Virus record (IMG/VR): IMGVR_UViG_3300023074_000001 | Span: 1 to 64,000 of that record | Source of the DNA: a virus | Length of the DNA: 64,000 nucleotides | Direction: 5' to 3' (one strand) | Shown here: in pieces, positions 30,809-37,457 of the stretch | How the letters are laid out: every line of letters begins with the position of its first letter | Numbering within the stretch: position 1 is the first letter of the stretch | Notes under the pieces: generated by a model | What the model saw: only the letters and a program-made list of their open reading frames with translations | The model's database searches: none | What the model was told of the DNA's origin: nothing | Position numbers and translations under genes: made by a program

Positions 30809-30882
30809 GGCTCTGTATTCCAATTGGTAGAGAACTCAGGCTTAGACCCTGAACAGTGTCAGTTCGAATCTGACCAGAGTCA
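30809..30882 (+). tRNA. tRNA-Leu(TAG) with short variable loop
   Basis: Acceptor GGCTCTG/CAGAGTC, anticodon arm TCAGG CTTAGAC CCTGA, T-arm GTCAG TTCGAAT CTGAC. Variable loop is only ACAGT. An AGAGTC/GACTCT hairpin (30789-30804) ends 4 nt upstream. Discriminator A, one C, ATG. Confidence 0.85.
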
Positions 30883-30883
30883 C

Positions 30884-30994
30884 ATGAAAACTATCCGTAA
30901 GCTTACTAACGGTGTTATTGAAACAACCAAAGTTACTAAGTCGGGGTCTGTTGAAAGAACTTTTAGCGCTCCAGTAAAGAAGAAAAAGAAGTAA
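30884..30994 (+). CDS. Small basic protein after tRNA-Leu
   Basis: This 36-residue protein starts MKTIRKLTNGVIETTK and ends in Lys run. ATG lies 1 nt after the tRNA discriminator. Function unknown. Confidence 0.55.
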   Translation: MKTIRKLTNGVIETTKVTKSGSVERTFSAPVKKKKK

Positions 30995-31041
30995 TTCCGA
31001 TATAACATAATAAGGTTCCAACTATCAGATGGAGTTTTATT

Positions 31042-31236
31042 ATGTACAATCGTGAAGTAGAGATTACTAAGGTTACTGAGCGTAAGTCAGAAGACGGCAA
31101 GTATAAGGCTGAGTTAACAGCCAAGGACCAGGACAAGACTGTGGTAAAGTTTGTTGTTCAAGGTGAGGGTGACTTGCCAGTCTGGGTTCGAGATGGTAAG
31201 CTTCTGAATGTAACGATCGAGGTTGATCGAGTATAG
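31042..31236 (+). CDS. Hypothetical small protein
   Basis: This 64-residue beta-rich protein starts MYNREVEITKVTERKSEDG. TGGAG precedes the ATG. Function unknown. Confidence 0.65.
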   Translation: MYNREVEITKVTERKSEDGKYKAELTAKDQDKTVVKFVVQGEGDLPVWVRDGKLLNVTIEVDRV

Positions 31237-31243
31237 GTAAGAC

Positions 31244-31428
31244 TTCTTGGTGGTAGCTGAGCAAACAAGTCAGCGGCACAGAAGCACACAGTACGTTGCC
31301 AACTTCCGGCAGAGGCCGGTCCTGATTACCAGGATAGCCAAGCGTAGGTTACTATCGATTGTGTGATGGAGTGCGACTTAACTACGTGAAAGAGGAATGC
31401 GCGCCTCTTGACTCGTCAGCACCAAGAA
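31244..31428 (+). ncRNA. 185-nt closed structured RNA before tRNA-Leu(TAA)
   Basis: TTCTTGGTG (31244-31252) and CACCAAGAA (31420-31428) form a 9-bp closing stem ending 4 nt before the tRNA. The inside lacks an ORF and has several local hairpins, including CCGGCAGAGGCCGG. Confidence 0.5.
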
Positions 31429-31432
31429 TTAA

Positions 31433-31505
31433 GGCTACGTATCCCAAAGGCAGAGGACGCGGACTTAAAATCCGTTCAGTGTCGGTTCGACCCCGACCGT
31501 AGCTA
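31433..31505 (+). tRNA. tRNA-Leu(TAA) with short variable loop
   Basis: Acceptor GGCTACG/CGTAGCT, D-arm TCC/GGA, anticodon arm GCGGA CTTAAAA TCCGT, T-arm GTCGG TTCGACC CCGAC, variable loop TCAGT. Confidence 0.85.
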
Positions 31506-31507
31506 CT

Positions 31508-31759
31508 TTAGTGATAGTTTAATGTGAGAACGCCTGTTTGTTGTTACAGGTAATTCAGGTAAACGTCAGATCGTATGCTGATACTATTCCTGGTCACTAA
31601 GCCAAACTTGGTGTCTGTTGATTTCAGCAGAGTCATCTGTTAGGGTTCAGATGAGACTAGCATAAGTCCTTAACTGGCGGCCAAACCAAACCTAGGAGAG
31701 AAAGCAAGTATTCGAGGAGTGGAGGATCGCAACCTTCCTTGCTGGACCTCCGAAATTAA
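31508..31759 (+). ncRNA. Structured non-coding region before tRNA-Leu(CAA)
   Basis: TTAGTGA/TCACTAA (31508-31514, 31594-31600) closes a first domain. A second GGAGG/CCTCC pairing ends 9 nt before the tRNA. No ORF is seen in 254 nt. Confidence 0.4.
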
Positions 31760-31832
31760 GGCGACGTAGCCCAAAGGTAGAGGCATCAGATTCAAAACCT
31801 GACCAGCGTGGGTTCGACCCCCACCGTTGCTA
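31760..31832 (+). tRNA. tRNA-Leu(CAA) with short variable loop
   Basis: Acceptor GGCGACG/CGTTGCT, D-arm GCC/GGC, anticodon arm TCAGA TTCAAAA CCTGA with an A-C mismatch, T-arm GTGGG TTCGACC CCCAC, variable loop CCAGC. Confidence 0.85.
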
Positions 31833-31857
31833 CATTATGACAAACAAAGGAAGCACT

Positions 31858-32310
31858 ATGACTAATGTAACACGTGTCGGCATTGGTGTCGCACTTCTTC
31901 GGGTATCTGATAAACATATTACTGAAGTTCTTCTTGGAGAACGTAAGGGTTCTCATGGTGCAGGCGAAATGGCCCTACCAGGTGGACACCTAGAGTATGG
32001 TGAAAGTTTCCACGATACTGCTGTTCGTGAGCTTATCGAGGAGCTTGGTCCTGATGTCAAGTTCACCAAGCCTCAGGTTACTTCTGTTATTAACTTGACA
32101 GATTACATGCCTAAGCATTATGTTGACATCGGTATGGTTGCTTCCTACATCGAGGGTGAGCCGCGAGTGATGGAGCCTGACAAGTGTGAAAGTTGGCAGT
32201 GGGTTTCTGTGGATGAGGTTCTTTATGGTAATGTAAAGGTATTCGCTACGGTACCTCGAATCCTTGAGTCCTGGTATAGTATTGGAAGAATTTCTGTTTA
32301 TGACTCTTGA
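31858..32310 (+). CDS. Nudix hydrolase
   Basis: This 150-residue protein has a complete Nudix box GGHLEYGESFHDTAVRELIE continuing ELG near residues 44-66, flanked by beta strands. It resembles MutT/NUDT15-like housecleaning enzymes. Start 31858 uses AAAGGA; an ATG at 31837 lies only 4 nt after tRNA-Leu. It could sanitise nucleotides or process RNA 5' ends. Confidence 0.88.
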   Translation: MTNVTRVGIGVALLRVSDKHITEVLLGERKGSHGAGEMALPGGHLEYGESFHDTAVRELIEELGPDVKFTKPQVTSVINLTDYMPKHYVDIGMVASYIEGEPRVMEPDKCESWQWVSVDEVLYGNVKVFATVPRILESWYSIGRISVYDS

Positions 32311-32623
32311 TATGTTTATGCTAATTGCTATTAGTATAGCAATGATTGCAGTATTTACTAATTTTTTCGGTCTAGGTAGTTATCAGCGAGGAACCTGGTA
32401 TGAGGTTTCCTACGATGAGCTTGACACGACGATGAAGAAGCTATATGCTCTCAAGGCGTTCAACGATTCTGATGGAATCCCTCAGGAGCAGTTGAAGGTC
32501 AAGGCGTTTGTACAGGACGGCCAGGTGTGCTACCTTGTACGGGTACCGAAATGGATTTTCAAGAATGTTGAAATAGAGTTGACCGAAGCCAAAAGACGCG
32601 AGCTGATCGGCTTGACACCGTAA
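32300..32623 (+). CDS. Membrane-anchored hypothetical protein
   Basis: This 107-residue protein has one N-terminal membrane span, then a soluble domain with YALKAFNDSDG and VPKWIFKNVEIEL. It overlaps the Nudix gene by 11 nt; 32312 is an alternative start. Confidence 0.6.
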   Translation: MTLDMFMLIAISIAMIAVFTNFFGLGSYQRGTWYEVSYDELDTTMKKLYALKAFNDSDGIPQEQLKVKAFVQDGQVCYLVRVPKWIFKNVEIELTEAKRRELIGLTP

Positions 32624-32640
32624 GATAGCTAGTGTAAAGT
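32612..32640 (+). promoter_or_regulatory. Promoter TTGACA-N17-TAAAGT
   Basis: -10 at 32635-32640; predicted start near 32647 coincides with the left arm of the leader stem. Confidence 0.75.
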
Positions 32641-32645
32641 AAAAC

Positions 32646-32706
32646 TTGTCAGGGCGGCAAGCCTGCTTAAATGTGTATGCCTCGGATCTACGAGCAGCCC
32701 TGACAA
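32646..32706 (+). ncRNA. Closed-stem leader RNA before tRNA-Glu
   Basis: TTGTCAGGGC pairs perfectly with GCCCTGACAA, enclosing 41 nt; it ends 3 nt before tRNA-Glu(CTC). Confidence 0.6.
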
Positions 32707-32709
32707 CAT

Positions 32710-32782
32710 GGTCTCATCGTCTAGTGGACAAGGACGCAACCCTCTCAAGGTTGAAACGAGAGTTCAATTCTCTCTGGGACTA
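32710..32782 (+). tRNA. tRNA-Glu(CTC)
   Basis: Acceptor GGTCTCA/TGGGACT, D-stem GTCT/GGAC, anticodon arm CAACC CTCTCAA GGTTG, T-arm GAGAG TTCAATT CTCTC, discriminator A. Confidence 0.93.
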
Positions 32783-32783
32783 C

Positions 32784-32956
32784 AAAGTTGAGCCGAATAG
32801 GTATTGGTTATCTAATTATATGTAAATTAACCGCCCCCTTGGGGCATCTCCAATCCTAAATCCATGTTCAACCTTTAATTTTAGTAGAGTCGGAGTTAGT
32901 GGTTTATCTTACTTACAAATAAAAATACCACTAACAAAACATATTCTACGTATTTT
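32784..32956 (+). other. Spacer with terminator-like and paired segments
   Basis: AAAGTTGA pairs with TCAACCTTT (bulged), followed by AATTTT, enclosing ATTGG/CCAAT and GCCCC/GGGGC; this may terminate the Glu transcript. GTTAGTGGT (32895-32903) pairs with ACCACTAAC (32927-32935) before the next tRNA. No ORF. Confidence 0.45.
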
Positions 32957-33029
32957 GCCGCCGTAGCTTAGAGGACAAAGCAGCTGCACGACATGCAGAA
33001 GAACGTGGGTTCAACTCCTACCGGCAGCA
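32957..33029 (+). tRNA. tRNA-Val(GAC)-like with C33
   Basis: Acceptor GCCGCCG/CGGCAGC with one C-A mismatch, D-stem GCTT/AAGC, T-arm GTGGG TTCAACT CCTAC. The loop ACGACAT reads GAC but has C at position 33 where U is almost universal. CTGCA/TGCAG with a 5-nt loop is an alternative. Confidence 0.6.
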
Positions 33030-33181
33030 CAAGCAGTGAGTCGAACAGAAAACGATTATCTTACTATTATCAGGAAACTGCTGGGTTCAACTCCCAGGAC
33101 ATCCACGAGGGTGTTGCAGGCTTGCCTTAAACTCGTCTTCTACCCTTTATATTCACTACTTACTTTCATGGAGGCTTTAAC
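33030..33181 (+). other. Spacer with tRNA 3'-end-like remnant
   Basis: CTGGG TTCAACT CCCAG near 33080-33098 is a perfect T-arm followed by GACATCCA, but no 5' partner for the acceptor is visible. Otherwise non-coding. Confidence 0.35.
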
Positions 33182-33376
33182 TTGTCTTTCAAGGAAACCA
33201 AGGCACTTAAGGCTGCTGCTCAGAAGCTTGCTGCGGCGAGAAAAGAATTGTTTGCGGCGCAAAAAGCAAAGTCTAGAGATGCAGCTCTAATCAAAGAGCT
33301 TGAGAAGCAAGTAGCTAATCTCACCTATTTCCATAGTCATCTTTTTTACGATGCTAATAAGGATGCGAGACCGTAA
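33182..33376 (+). CDS. Small coiled-coil protein
   Basis: This 64-residue Ala/Lys-rich helical protein (KALKAAAQKLAAARKELFAA) starts from TTG after ATGGAGG. Function unknown. Confidence 0.6.
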   Translation: MSFKETKALKAAAQKLAAARKELFAAQKAKSRDAALIKELEKQVANLTYFHSHLFYDANKDARP

Positions 33377-33379
33377 TTT

Positions 33380-33514
33380 ATGGCAGACAACAAAGAAACA
33401 CGTGCAAAAGTAAGTAAAGCAGCTAATAGCTTAACACGAGCTAAAGAAGCTAAGCTAGATCAATCTGATGCTCGTGAAAAGCTTAGAAAAGCTATTGCTG
33501 AGTACGACAAGTAA
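33380..33514 (+). CDS. Small Lys/Ala-rich helical protein
   Basis: This 44-residue protein starts MADNKETRAKVSKAAN and resembles its upstream neighbour in composition. Function unknown. Confidence 0.55.
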   Translation: MADNKETRAKVSKAANSLTRAKEAKLDQSDAREKLRKAIAEYDK

Positions 33515-33517
33515 TAC

Positions 33518-33641
33518 TTATTGGCGAGTCGTAGTTGAATGGTTAACAGTCCAAACCGCTTGCGTGGGTTCGATTCCCACTTCGTAGTTTAATGGCAGAA
33601 CAGCGGTCATCTTCCGTTTAACGATCCTATATTCGCCAATC
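33518..33641 (+). other. Nested tRNA-like element upstream of ro60
   Basis: ATTGGCGA near 33519 and TCGCCAAT near 33634 are exact complements. Inside are a first D-arm-like GTTGAATGGTTAAC, a perfect T-arm GTGGG TTCGATT CCCAC, and then a second D-arm-like GTTTAATGGCAGAAC and CGG TCATCTT CCG arm without a T-arm. It looks like two merged or rearranged tRNAs. Confidence 0.4.
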
Positions 33642-33643
33642 AT

Positions 33644-33729
33644 GCTCTTGCTAGGGACCAACGAAGTCGCGTTCGTTGAGCGTAGACCGGCGGGTTTATG
33701 ATGGGAAGGTTCGAATCCTTCCAAGGGCA
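33644..33729 (+). tRNA. tRNA-like, no D-arm, extra hairpin in variable region
   Basis: Acceptor GCTCTTG/CAAGGGC and T-arm GAAGG TTCGAAT CCTTC are complete, and CCA is encoded after the discriminator A. An 8-nt linker leads to CAACGAA/TTCGTTG with a 6-nt loop GTCGCG, then a TAGACC/GGTTTA hairpin. No anticodon is assigned. Confidence 0.45.
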
Positions 33730-33779
33730 CCATTCGTAATATTCAATTTTCATTGAGTCGAAAGAGAGGCTATAAGCCC

Positions 33780-35381
33780 ATGTCAGCACTAAAGAAGTAT
33801 TCAACTAATTCATTCTCCCAGACTGAGAAGGCTCGTACCGATCAGGTGCAGAACTCAGCCGGTGGCTATGTTTTCAAGGTAAACGATCTCAAGCGTCTTG
33901 AGCGATTCCTTATCATCGGAACTGATGGTGGAACCTACTATGTCGGTGAGCGCGACCTTACTAAGGCTAACGTTGATTTTATTCGTGAGATGATTGCTAA
34001 GTCTCCTGAGACTGTTCTACACACCGTTGTAGATGTTTCAGATAAGGGTCGTGCATATCGTAACGACGCAGCTATCTTTGTGCTTGCGCTTATGCTTAAC
34101 GATGCTCCTGCTGATTTCAAGGCTCAGATAGTTGAGGCTGTACCGGCTGTTGCTCGTATCGCTACTCACGTATTTCAGCTTGCTGCTTACATCGAGAACC
34201 TTGGTGGTTGGGGCCGTGCAAAGCGTCGTGCTATTGCTAAGTGGTTTGAGTCAAAGTCAGCGGATCAGCTTGCATACCAGGCTGTAAAGTACCGTCAGCG
34301 TGATGGTTGGACCATGAAGGATCTTATGCGTCTGAGCCACGTTAAGGGTGTAGATGAGCGTGTAGGCGGGTTCATTCTTGGTCGTGAGACTAACCCTGGT
34401 GGGGACATCATTGATGGTTTCCAGACCATGCAGCTTGCGCTTTCGCCTTCTGAGGTAATTTCTACTCTTGGGCGTTACCCTAATCTGCCTTGGGAGACTA
34501 TTCCTACTCAGTTCCTCAAGGATGCTGAGGTTTGGAAGACTCTATTTGCGAATGGTCAGCTTAAGGGGCAGGCTCTAGTACGTAACATCACTAGGCTTTC
34601 GCGTATTGGCGCATTCAACGATATGGTATTCGCTCGTGAGGTAGCTGACAAGCTTGTTGATTCTGACATGATTGCGAAGACTCGTCTTCACCCAATCCAG
34701 TATCTTCTGGCTTCTGTTACTCACCGTACGGGGCAGATGGATCGTAATGGTTATGGTAGTTTCTATGGTGCAGCTCGTAAGCGTGACTGGGAGATCGTTC
34801 CAGTAATTGCTGATGCGCTGGATGCAGGATTCTACCAGTCATTTAAGTCTATCGTTCCGGCAAACAAGCGTACTATGCTTGGCCTGGATATTTCAGGTTC
34901 TATGGCCGCTACTGCTCTAGGAATTGATTTGAGCTGTGCTCAGGTTTCTGCTGCTATGGCTATGGTCACAGCTCGTACTGAGCCATACACCATGATTCGT
35001 GGATTCTCTACGCAGTTCAAGGATCTAGGCATTACTCCTAATCAGGATTTTGCTACAGTTATGAGTAAGATTAGTAACCAGAACTTTGGTGGTACTGACT
35101 GCGCACAACCTATGATTTGGGCAATGGAGAACAAGGTTGAAGTTGATACCTTTGCTGTCTTTACCGACTCAGAAACTTGGGCTGGTAGGACGCAGCCATT
35201 CCAAGCATTGAAGCGATACCATCAGAAGATGGGTATTGATGCTAAGCTGGCAGTTTTCGGTGTTGCTAGCACGGAGTTCACTATTGCAGATCCTAGTGAT
35301 TCTGCGGGAATGATGGACTTCTGCGGTTTTGATTCCAACGCAGCTAGTGTGTTTGCTGACTTCTCAGCAGGTCGTCTGTAA
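33780..35381 (+). CDS. Ro60/TROVE-domain RNA-binding protein
   Basis: This 533-residue protein has an N-terminal TROVE module of HEAT-like helices (NSAGGYVFKVNDLKRLERFL, LGGWGRAKRRAIAKWF, YRQRDGWTMKDLMRLSH) and a C-terminal vWA domain with MIDAS motif DISGSMA near 370, plus GGTDCAQPM and FTDSETW. Ro60 proteins bind misfolded RNA in the ring cavity and Y RNAs, which in bacteria contain tRNA-like folds. Phage homologues are known from actinophages. It follows two aberrant tRNA-like elements. Start 33780 chosen over 33753. Confidence 0.92.
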   Translation: MSALKKYSTNSFSQTEKARTDQVQNSAGGYVFKVNDLKRLERFLIIGTDGGTYYVGERDLTKANVDFIREMIAKSPETVLHTVVDVSDKGRAYRNDAAIFVLALMLNDAPADFKAQIVEAVPAVARIATHVFQLAAYIENLGGWGRAKRRAIAKWFESKSADQLAYQAVKYRQRDGWTMKDLMRLSHVKGVDERVGGFILGRETNPGGDIIDGFQTMQLALSPSEVISTLGRYPNLPWETIPTQFLKDAEVWKTLFANGQLKGQALVRNITRLSRIGAFNDMVFAREVADKLVDSDMIAKTRLHPIQYLLASVTHRTGQMDRNGYGSFYGAARKRDWEIVPVIADALDAGFYQSFKSIVPANKRTMLGLDISGSMAATALGIDLSCAQVSAAMAMVTARTEPYTMIRGFSTQFKDLGITPNQDFATVMSKISNQNFGGTDCAQPMIWAMENKVEVDTFAVFTDSETWAGRTQPFQALKRYHQKMGIDAKLAVFGVASTEFTIADPSDSAGMMDFCGFDSNAASVFADFSAGRL

Positions 35382-35384
35382 GGT

Positions 35385-35413
35385 TTGACAGTATAAGTAG
35401 CGAGTGGTAGAGT
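35385..35413 (+). promoter_or_regulatory. Promoter TTGACA-N17-TAGAGT inside a terminator
   Basis: Spacer segment 35395-35407 is the left arm of a 13-bp terminator; the -10 is in the loop. Predicted start near 35420 lies just before the right arm. Confidence 0.85.
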
Positions 35414-35442
35414 TTAGCTCAGTAGCCACTCGCTACTTTTTT
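35395..35442 (+). terminator. Intrinsic terminator enclosing the -10
   Basis: AAGTAGCGAGTGG (35395-35407) pairs perfectly with CCACTCGCTACTT (35426-35438), followed by TTTT. It would end the ro60 transcript. Confidence 0.88.
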
Positions 35443-35456
35443 ATCCTACTCATAGA

Positions 35457-35936
35457 TTGAAGATTGATTTGAAGCTTCTCATTGTTCTACTAATTCTTGC
35501 TGCACTAGGCTATCTGGTGTATCGAGGTTATAAGAAGTATCTTGCTCCATTCAAGAAGCCTAAGCAAAGTATTACTGATTCCTATATTGGAGGTTCCGTG
35601 ACTCAAGTTTCTGGTGTTAAGGATTACGTTCGTCGTCCTACTGAGAACTTCGTTAAGCCGACCTTTCCTGCGCCAAGGCCGAAGCCTTCTTCACCGACAA
35701 ATCCTGGCCCGAAGCGAAGCTCGCAAGCAGAGCGTGAGACTTATGATGTTTATCAGACAGATGAAAACTTTGAGTATCCTTCTTCTCCAGACACAAGTAA
35801 TGCGTACGTCTGGGAAGATAGCTCTACTAGTCGCAGTACTGAATCTACGTCGTATTACTCGCCTCCTGCTGAGGCAAGCCCGCCAAGTTCCAGCACCCCA
35901 GATACACCTTCTACGTCCAGTAGTTCTGACTACTGA
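35457..35936 (+). CDS. Membrane-anchored Ser/Pro-rich protein
   Basis: This 159-residue protein has one N-terminal membrane span (LKLLIVLLILAALGYLVY) followed by a low-complexity, Ser/Pro/Thr/Tyr-rich region ending SSSSDY. TTG start. It probably has a disordered extension; function unknown. Confidence 0.65.
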   Translation: MKIDLKLLIVLLILAALGYLVYRGYKKYLAPFKKPKQSITDSYIGGSVTQVSGVKDYVRRPTENFVKPTFPAPRPKPSSPTNPGPKRSSQAERETYDVYQTDENFEYPSSPDTSNAYVWEDSSTSRSTESTSYYSPPAEASPPSSSTPDTPSTSSSSDY

Positions 35937-35940
35937 AGGC

Positions 35941-35969
35941 TTGACAGCTTAGCGAGACTAGGCTAGGAT
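35941..35969 (+). promoter_or_regulatory. Promoter TTGACA-N17-TAGGAT
   Basis: -10 at 35964-35969; predicted start near 35976, before CAAGTA/TACTTG and the TAACAGCC/GGCTGTTA stem that precedes tRNA-Glu. Confidence 0.75.
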
Positions 35970-36001
35970 TAACCAAGTAAGCCGGTTGTGGTACTTGCGA
36001 A

Positions 36002-36037
36002 TAACAGCCCGTAAGGATAAAAGTAATTTGGCTGTTA
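36002..36037 (+). ncRNA. Closed-stem segment before tRNA-Glu(TTC)
   Basis: TAACAGCC and GGCTGTTA form an 8-bp stem ending 4 nt before the tRNA. Confidence 0.55.
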
Positions 36038-36041
36038 GCCT

Positions 36042-36116
36042 GGAGTAGTCGTCTAACAGGACTAGGACACCAGACTTTCAATCTGGGTAATGCGGGTTCG
36101 AATCCCGTCTACTCTA
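36042..36116 (+). tRNA. tRNA-Glu(TTC)
   Basis: Acceptor GGAGTAG/CTACTCT, D-stem GTCT/GGAC, anticodon arm CCAGA CTTTCAA TCTGG, T-arm GCGGG TTCGAAT CCCGT, discriminator A. Confidence 0.95.
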
Positions 36117-36148
36117 CTTTAAATTTTATTGTATAATGGAGATTTGCT

Positions 36149-36382
36149 ATGTCTACTCAAGTACTAGAGAGGCCAGTAGAAACATCAGATTTTAATAAGT
36201 TTTGTCATGTGGTTTGTGCGTGCAGTCCTAAGCTTTCATTGTGCGGGGCATACAAGCCAATACAATGTGGCCTGGCTATTGTTGATAGCAGAGCCATAAA
36301 AACTTGTCCTAAGTGCAAGAAAGATTTCTGTCAGGATTGCATAGATCTTTTGCCATACGAATGTGTACGCTGTGGTCGCTAG
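36149..36382 (+). CDS. Zinc-binding protein
   Basis: This 77-residue protein has CHVVCACSPKLSLCG and TCPKCKKDFCQDCIDLLPYECVRCG, a RING/zinc-ribbon-like series of Cys pairs. A weak GGAG lies upstream. Function unknown. Confidence 0.65.
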   Translation: MSTQVLERPVETSDFNKFCHVVCACSPKLSLCGAYKPIQCGLAIVDSRAIKTCPKCKKDFCQDCIDLLPYECVRCGR

Positions 36383-36522
36383 ACGTCGTAACTTCCCCAA
36401 AGGAAATTTTGCACCTCTCAAGCCTTGCACATGCGAAACACTACACAATCACAGCTTTGCAGCTGGATGCCGGTGTAAAAGACATGCGCAAGAGACTAAA
36501 TGAGGTGTTATTAGGTGTTTAG
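36361..36522 (+). CDS. Hypothetical small protein
   Basis: This 53-residue ORF overlaps both neighbours. C-terminal SLAHAKHYTITALQLDAGVK is helical. The start is uncertain. Confidence 0.45.
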   Translation: MCTLWSLDVVTSPKEILHLSSLAHAKHYTITALQLDAGVKDMRKRLNEVLLGV

Positions 36523-36937
36523 AATCCTTATCACAGGGTCACGAACCTGGGATGATTACGATACCATCTGCAAAGTAATTGTTGATACTATCGTAGCTTA
36601 CGTTAAAGATAATCCTCACCTGAATAAAGGCCCTATTGATTGGGTTACTATTGTCCATGGAGATTGTCCTAAGGGTGCTGATTACTTAGCTGATATGTTT
36701 GCCTCTCAAGTACTTAATTGCCAGGTCGAGCGATATCCTGCTGATTGGGCAACCTTTGGCAAGAGGGCTGGTTTTGTGAGAAACAGACGTCTGGTAGACT
36801 CGATGCCTGATGTGTGTCTAGCCTTTATTCGAGATAAATCCAAGGGTGCTACTATGTGCAGAGACCTAGCTAAGGCTAAAGGCATTCCTACAGAAACCTA
36901 CATCTACGATCCTGAGAAAGTAGCAACCAATGGCTAA
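36515..36937 (+). CDS. SLOG-family protein (DUF2493/YspA-like)
   Basis: This 140-residue Rossmann-like protein has ITGSRTWDDYD near 5, VHGDCPKGADYLAD near 47, ERYPADWATFGKRAGFVRN near 71 and PDVCLAFIRDKSKGATMC near 98, the SLOG/DUF2493 pattern predicted to bind nucleotide-derived ligands. GTG start. It may sense or process a nucleotide signal. Confidence 0.85.
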   Translation: MFRILITGSRTWDDYDTICKVIVDTIVAYVKDNPHLNKGPIDWVTIVHGDCPKGADYLADMFASQVLNCQVERYPADWATFGKRAGFVRNRRLVDSMPDVCLAFIRDKSKGATMCRDLAKAKGIPTETYIYDPEKVATNG

Positions 36938-37091
36938 GAGCAAAGATCCTCAGTGTGGAACCTGTAGTAGCTACCTCAACAAAGCTGGCAACTGTTTGAA
37001 TTGTCATCCTACGGGTCGCGCTAGAAAGCCAGGGAATCCTGGACACGGTAATAGCAGGGATAAGAAGGAAAGGCGACCACCAGCACGATGA
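36930..37091 (+). CDS. Zinc-binding small basic protein
   Basis: This 53-residue protein has QCGTCSSYL and NCLNCHPTGRARKPG. It overlaps genes on both sides (8 nt and 4 nt). Function unknown. Confidence 0.6.
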   Translation: MAKSKDPQCGTCSSYLNKAGNCLNCHPTGRARKPGNPGHGNSRDKKERRPPAR

Positions 37092-37279
37092 CACAAGAGC
37101 AATTACTTGATTGTTTACATATTCTTCTAGGTAAGTTGCATCTGTATCAAGCTGGTGAAAAGGTTCTAACTCTAGGAGAATGGAATCTTATCTGCGATCT
37201 ATCTGATTGGTATGCAGATAAAGGTAAGTTGATCGCTGAAGGCAGACGCTTGACAGCTATGCAGGTTGTGCTAGACTAG
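37088..37279 (+). CDS. Hypothetical helical protein
   Basis: This 63-residue protein starts MTQEQLLDCLHILLGKL. ATGA overlap upstream. Its stop codon overlaps the -10 of the next promoter. Confidence 0.6.
   Translation: MTQEQLLDCLHILLGKLHLYQAGEKVLTLGEWNLICDLSDWYADKGKLIAEGRRLTAMQVVLD
37250..37277 (+). promoter_or_regulatory. Promoter TTGACA-N16-TAGACT
   Basis: It lies inside the end of the upstream gene. A GCTGGT/ACCAGC stem (37301-37306, 37332-37337) follows and ends 4 nt before the tRNA-like gene at 37342. Confidence 0.65.
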
Positions 37280-37341
37280 AGAACATAGGGGATGGGGTTT
37301 GCTGGTAGCTACCTCCCAAAATCTGTATGAAACCAGCACTA

Positions 37342-37405
37342 GGGTATCCGCGATCGGCAGGGCACCGGTAAAACGTCCTGGCAGGTTTGACACCTGCAAT
37401 ATCCA
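37342..37405 (+). tRNA. Truncated tRNA-like gene, anticodon unassigned
   Basis: Acceptor GGGTAT/ATATCC and T-arm GCAGG TTTGACA CCTGC are present. Only 32 nt lie between them (about 41 expected). CAGGG/TCCTG could close a 13-nt loop containing CCGGTAAAA. Confidence 0.4.
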
Positions 37406-37457
37406 CTTTATCAGAATGATCAACTGATGAATGCACTAGGCTTAATTACCCTAGTGA

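Noticed and set aside
30809-30882. Amber suppressor tRNA
   Set aside because: The anticodon TAG reads CUA leucine codons; an amber suppressor would need CTA.
31244-31759. Assignment as a GOLLD or ROOL RNA
   Set aside because: Only size and tRNA adjacency agree; no conserved segments recognisable by eye.
33036-33290. 84-codon ORF on the + strand
   Set aside because: It covers a tRNA T-arm remnant and overlaps the better-supported coiled-coil ORF; no ribosome site and odd composition.
33644-33779. A definite Y RNA for Ro60
   Set aside because: Some GTCGAAAG-like strings occur nearby, but I could not fit the full bacterial Y RNA fold, so it is kept only as a hypothesis.
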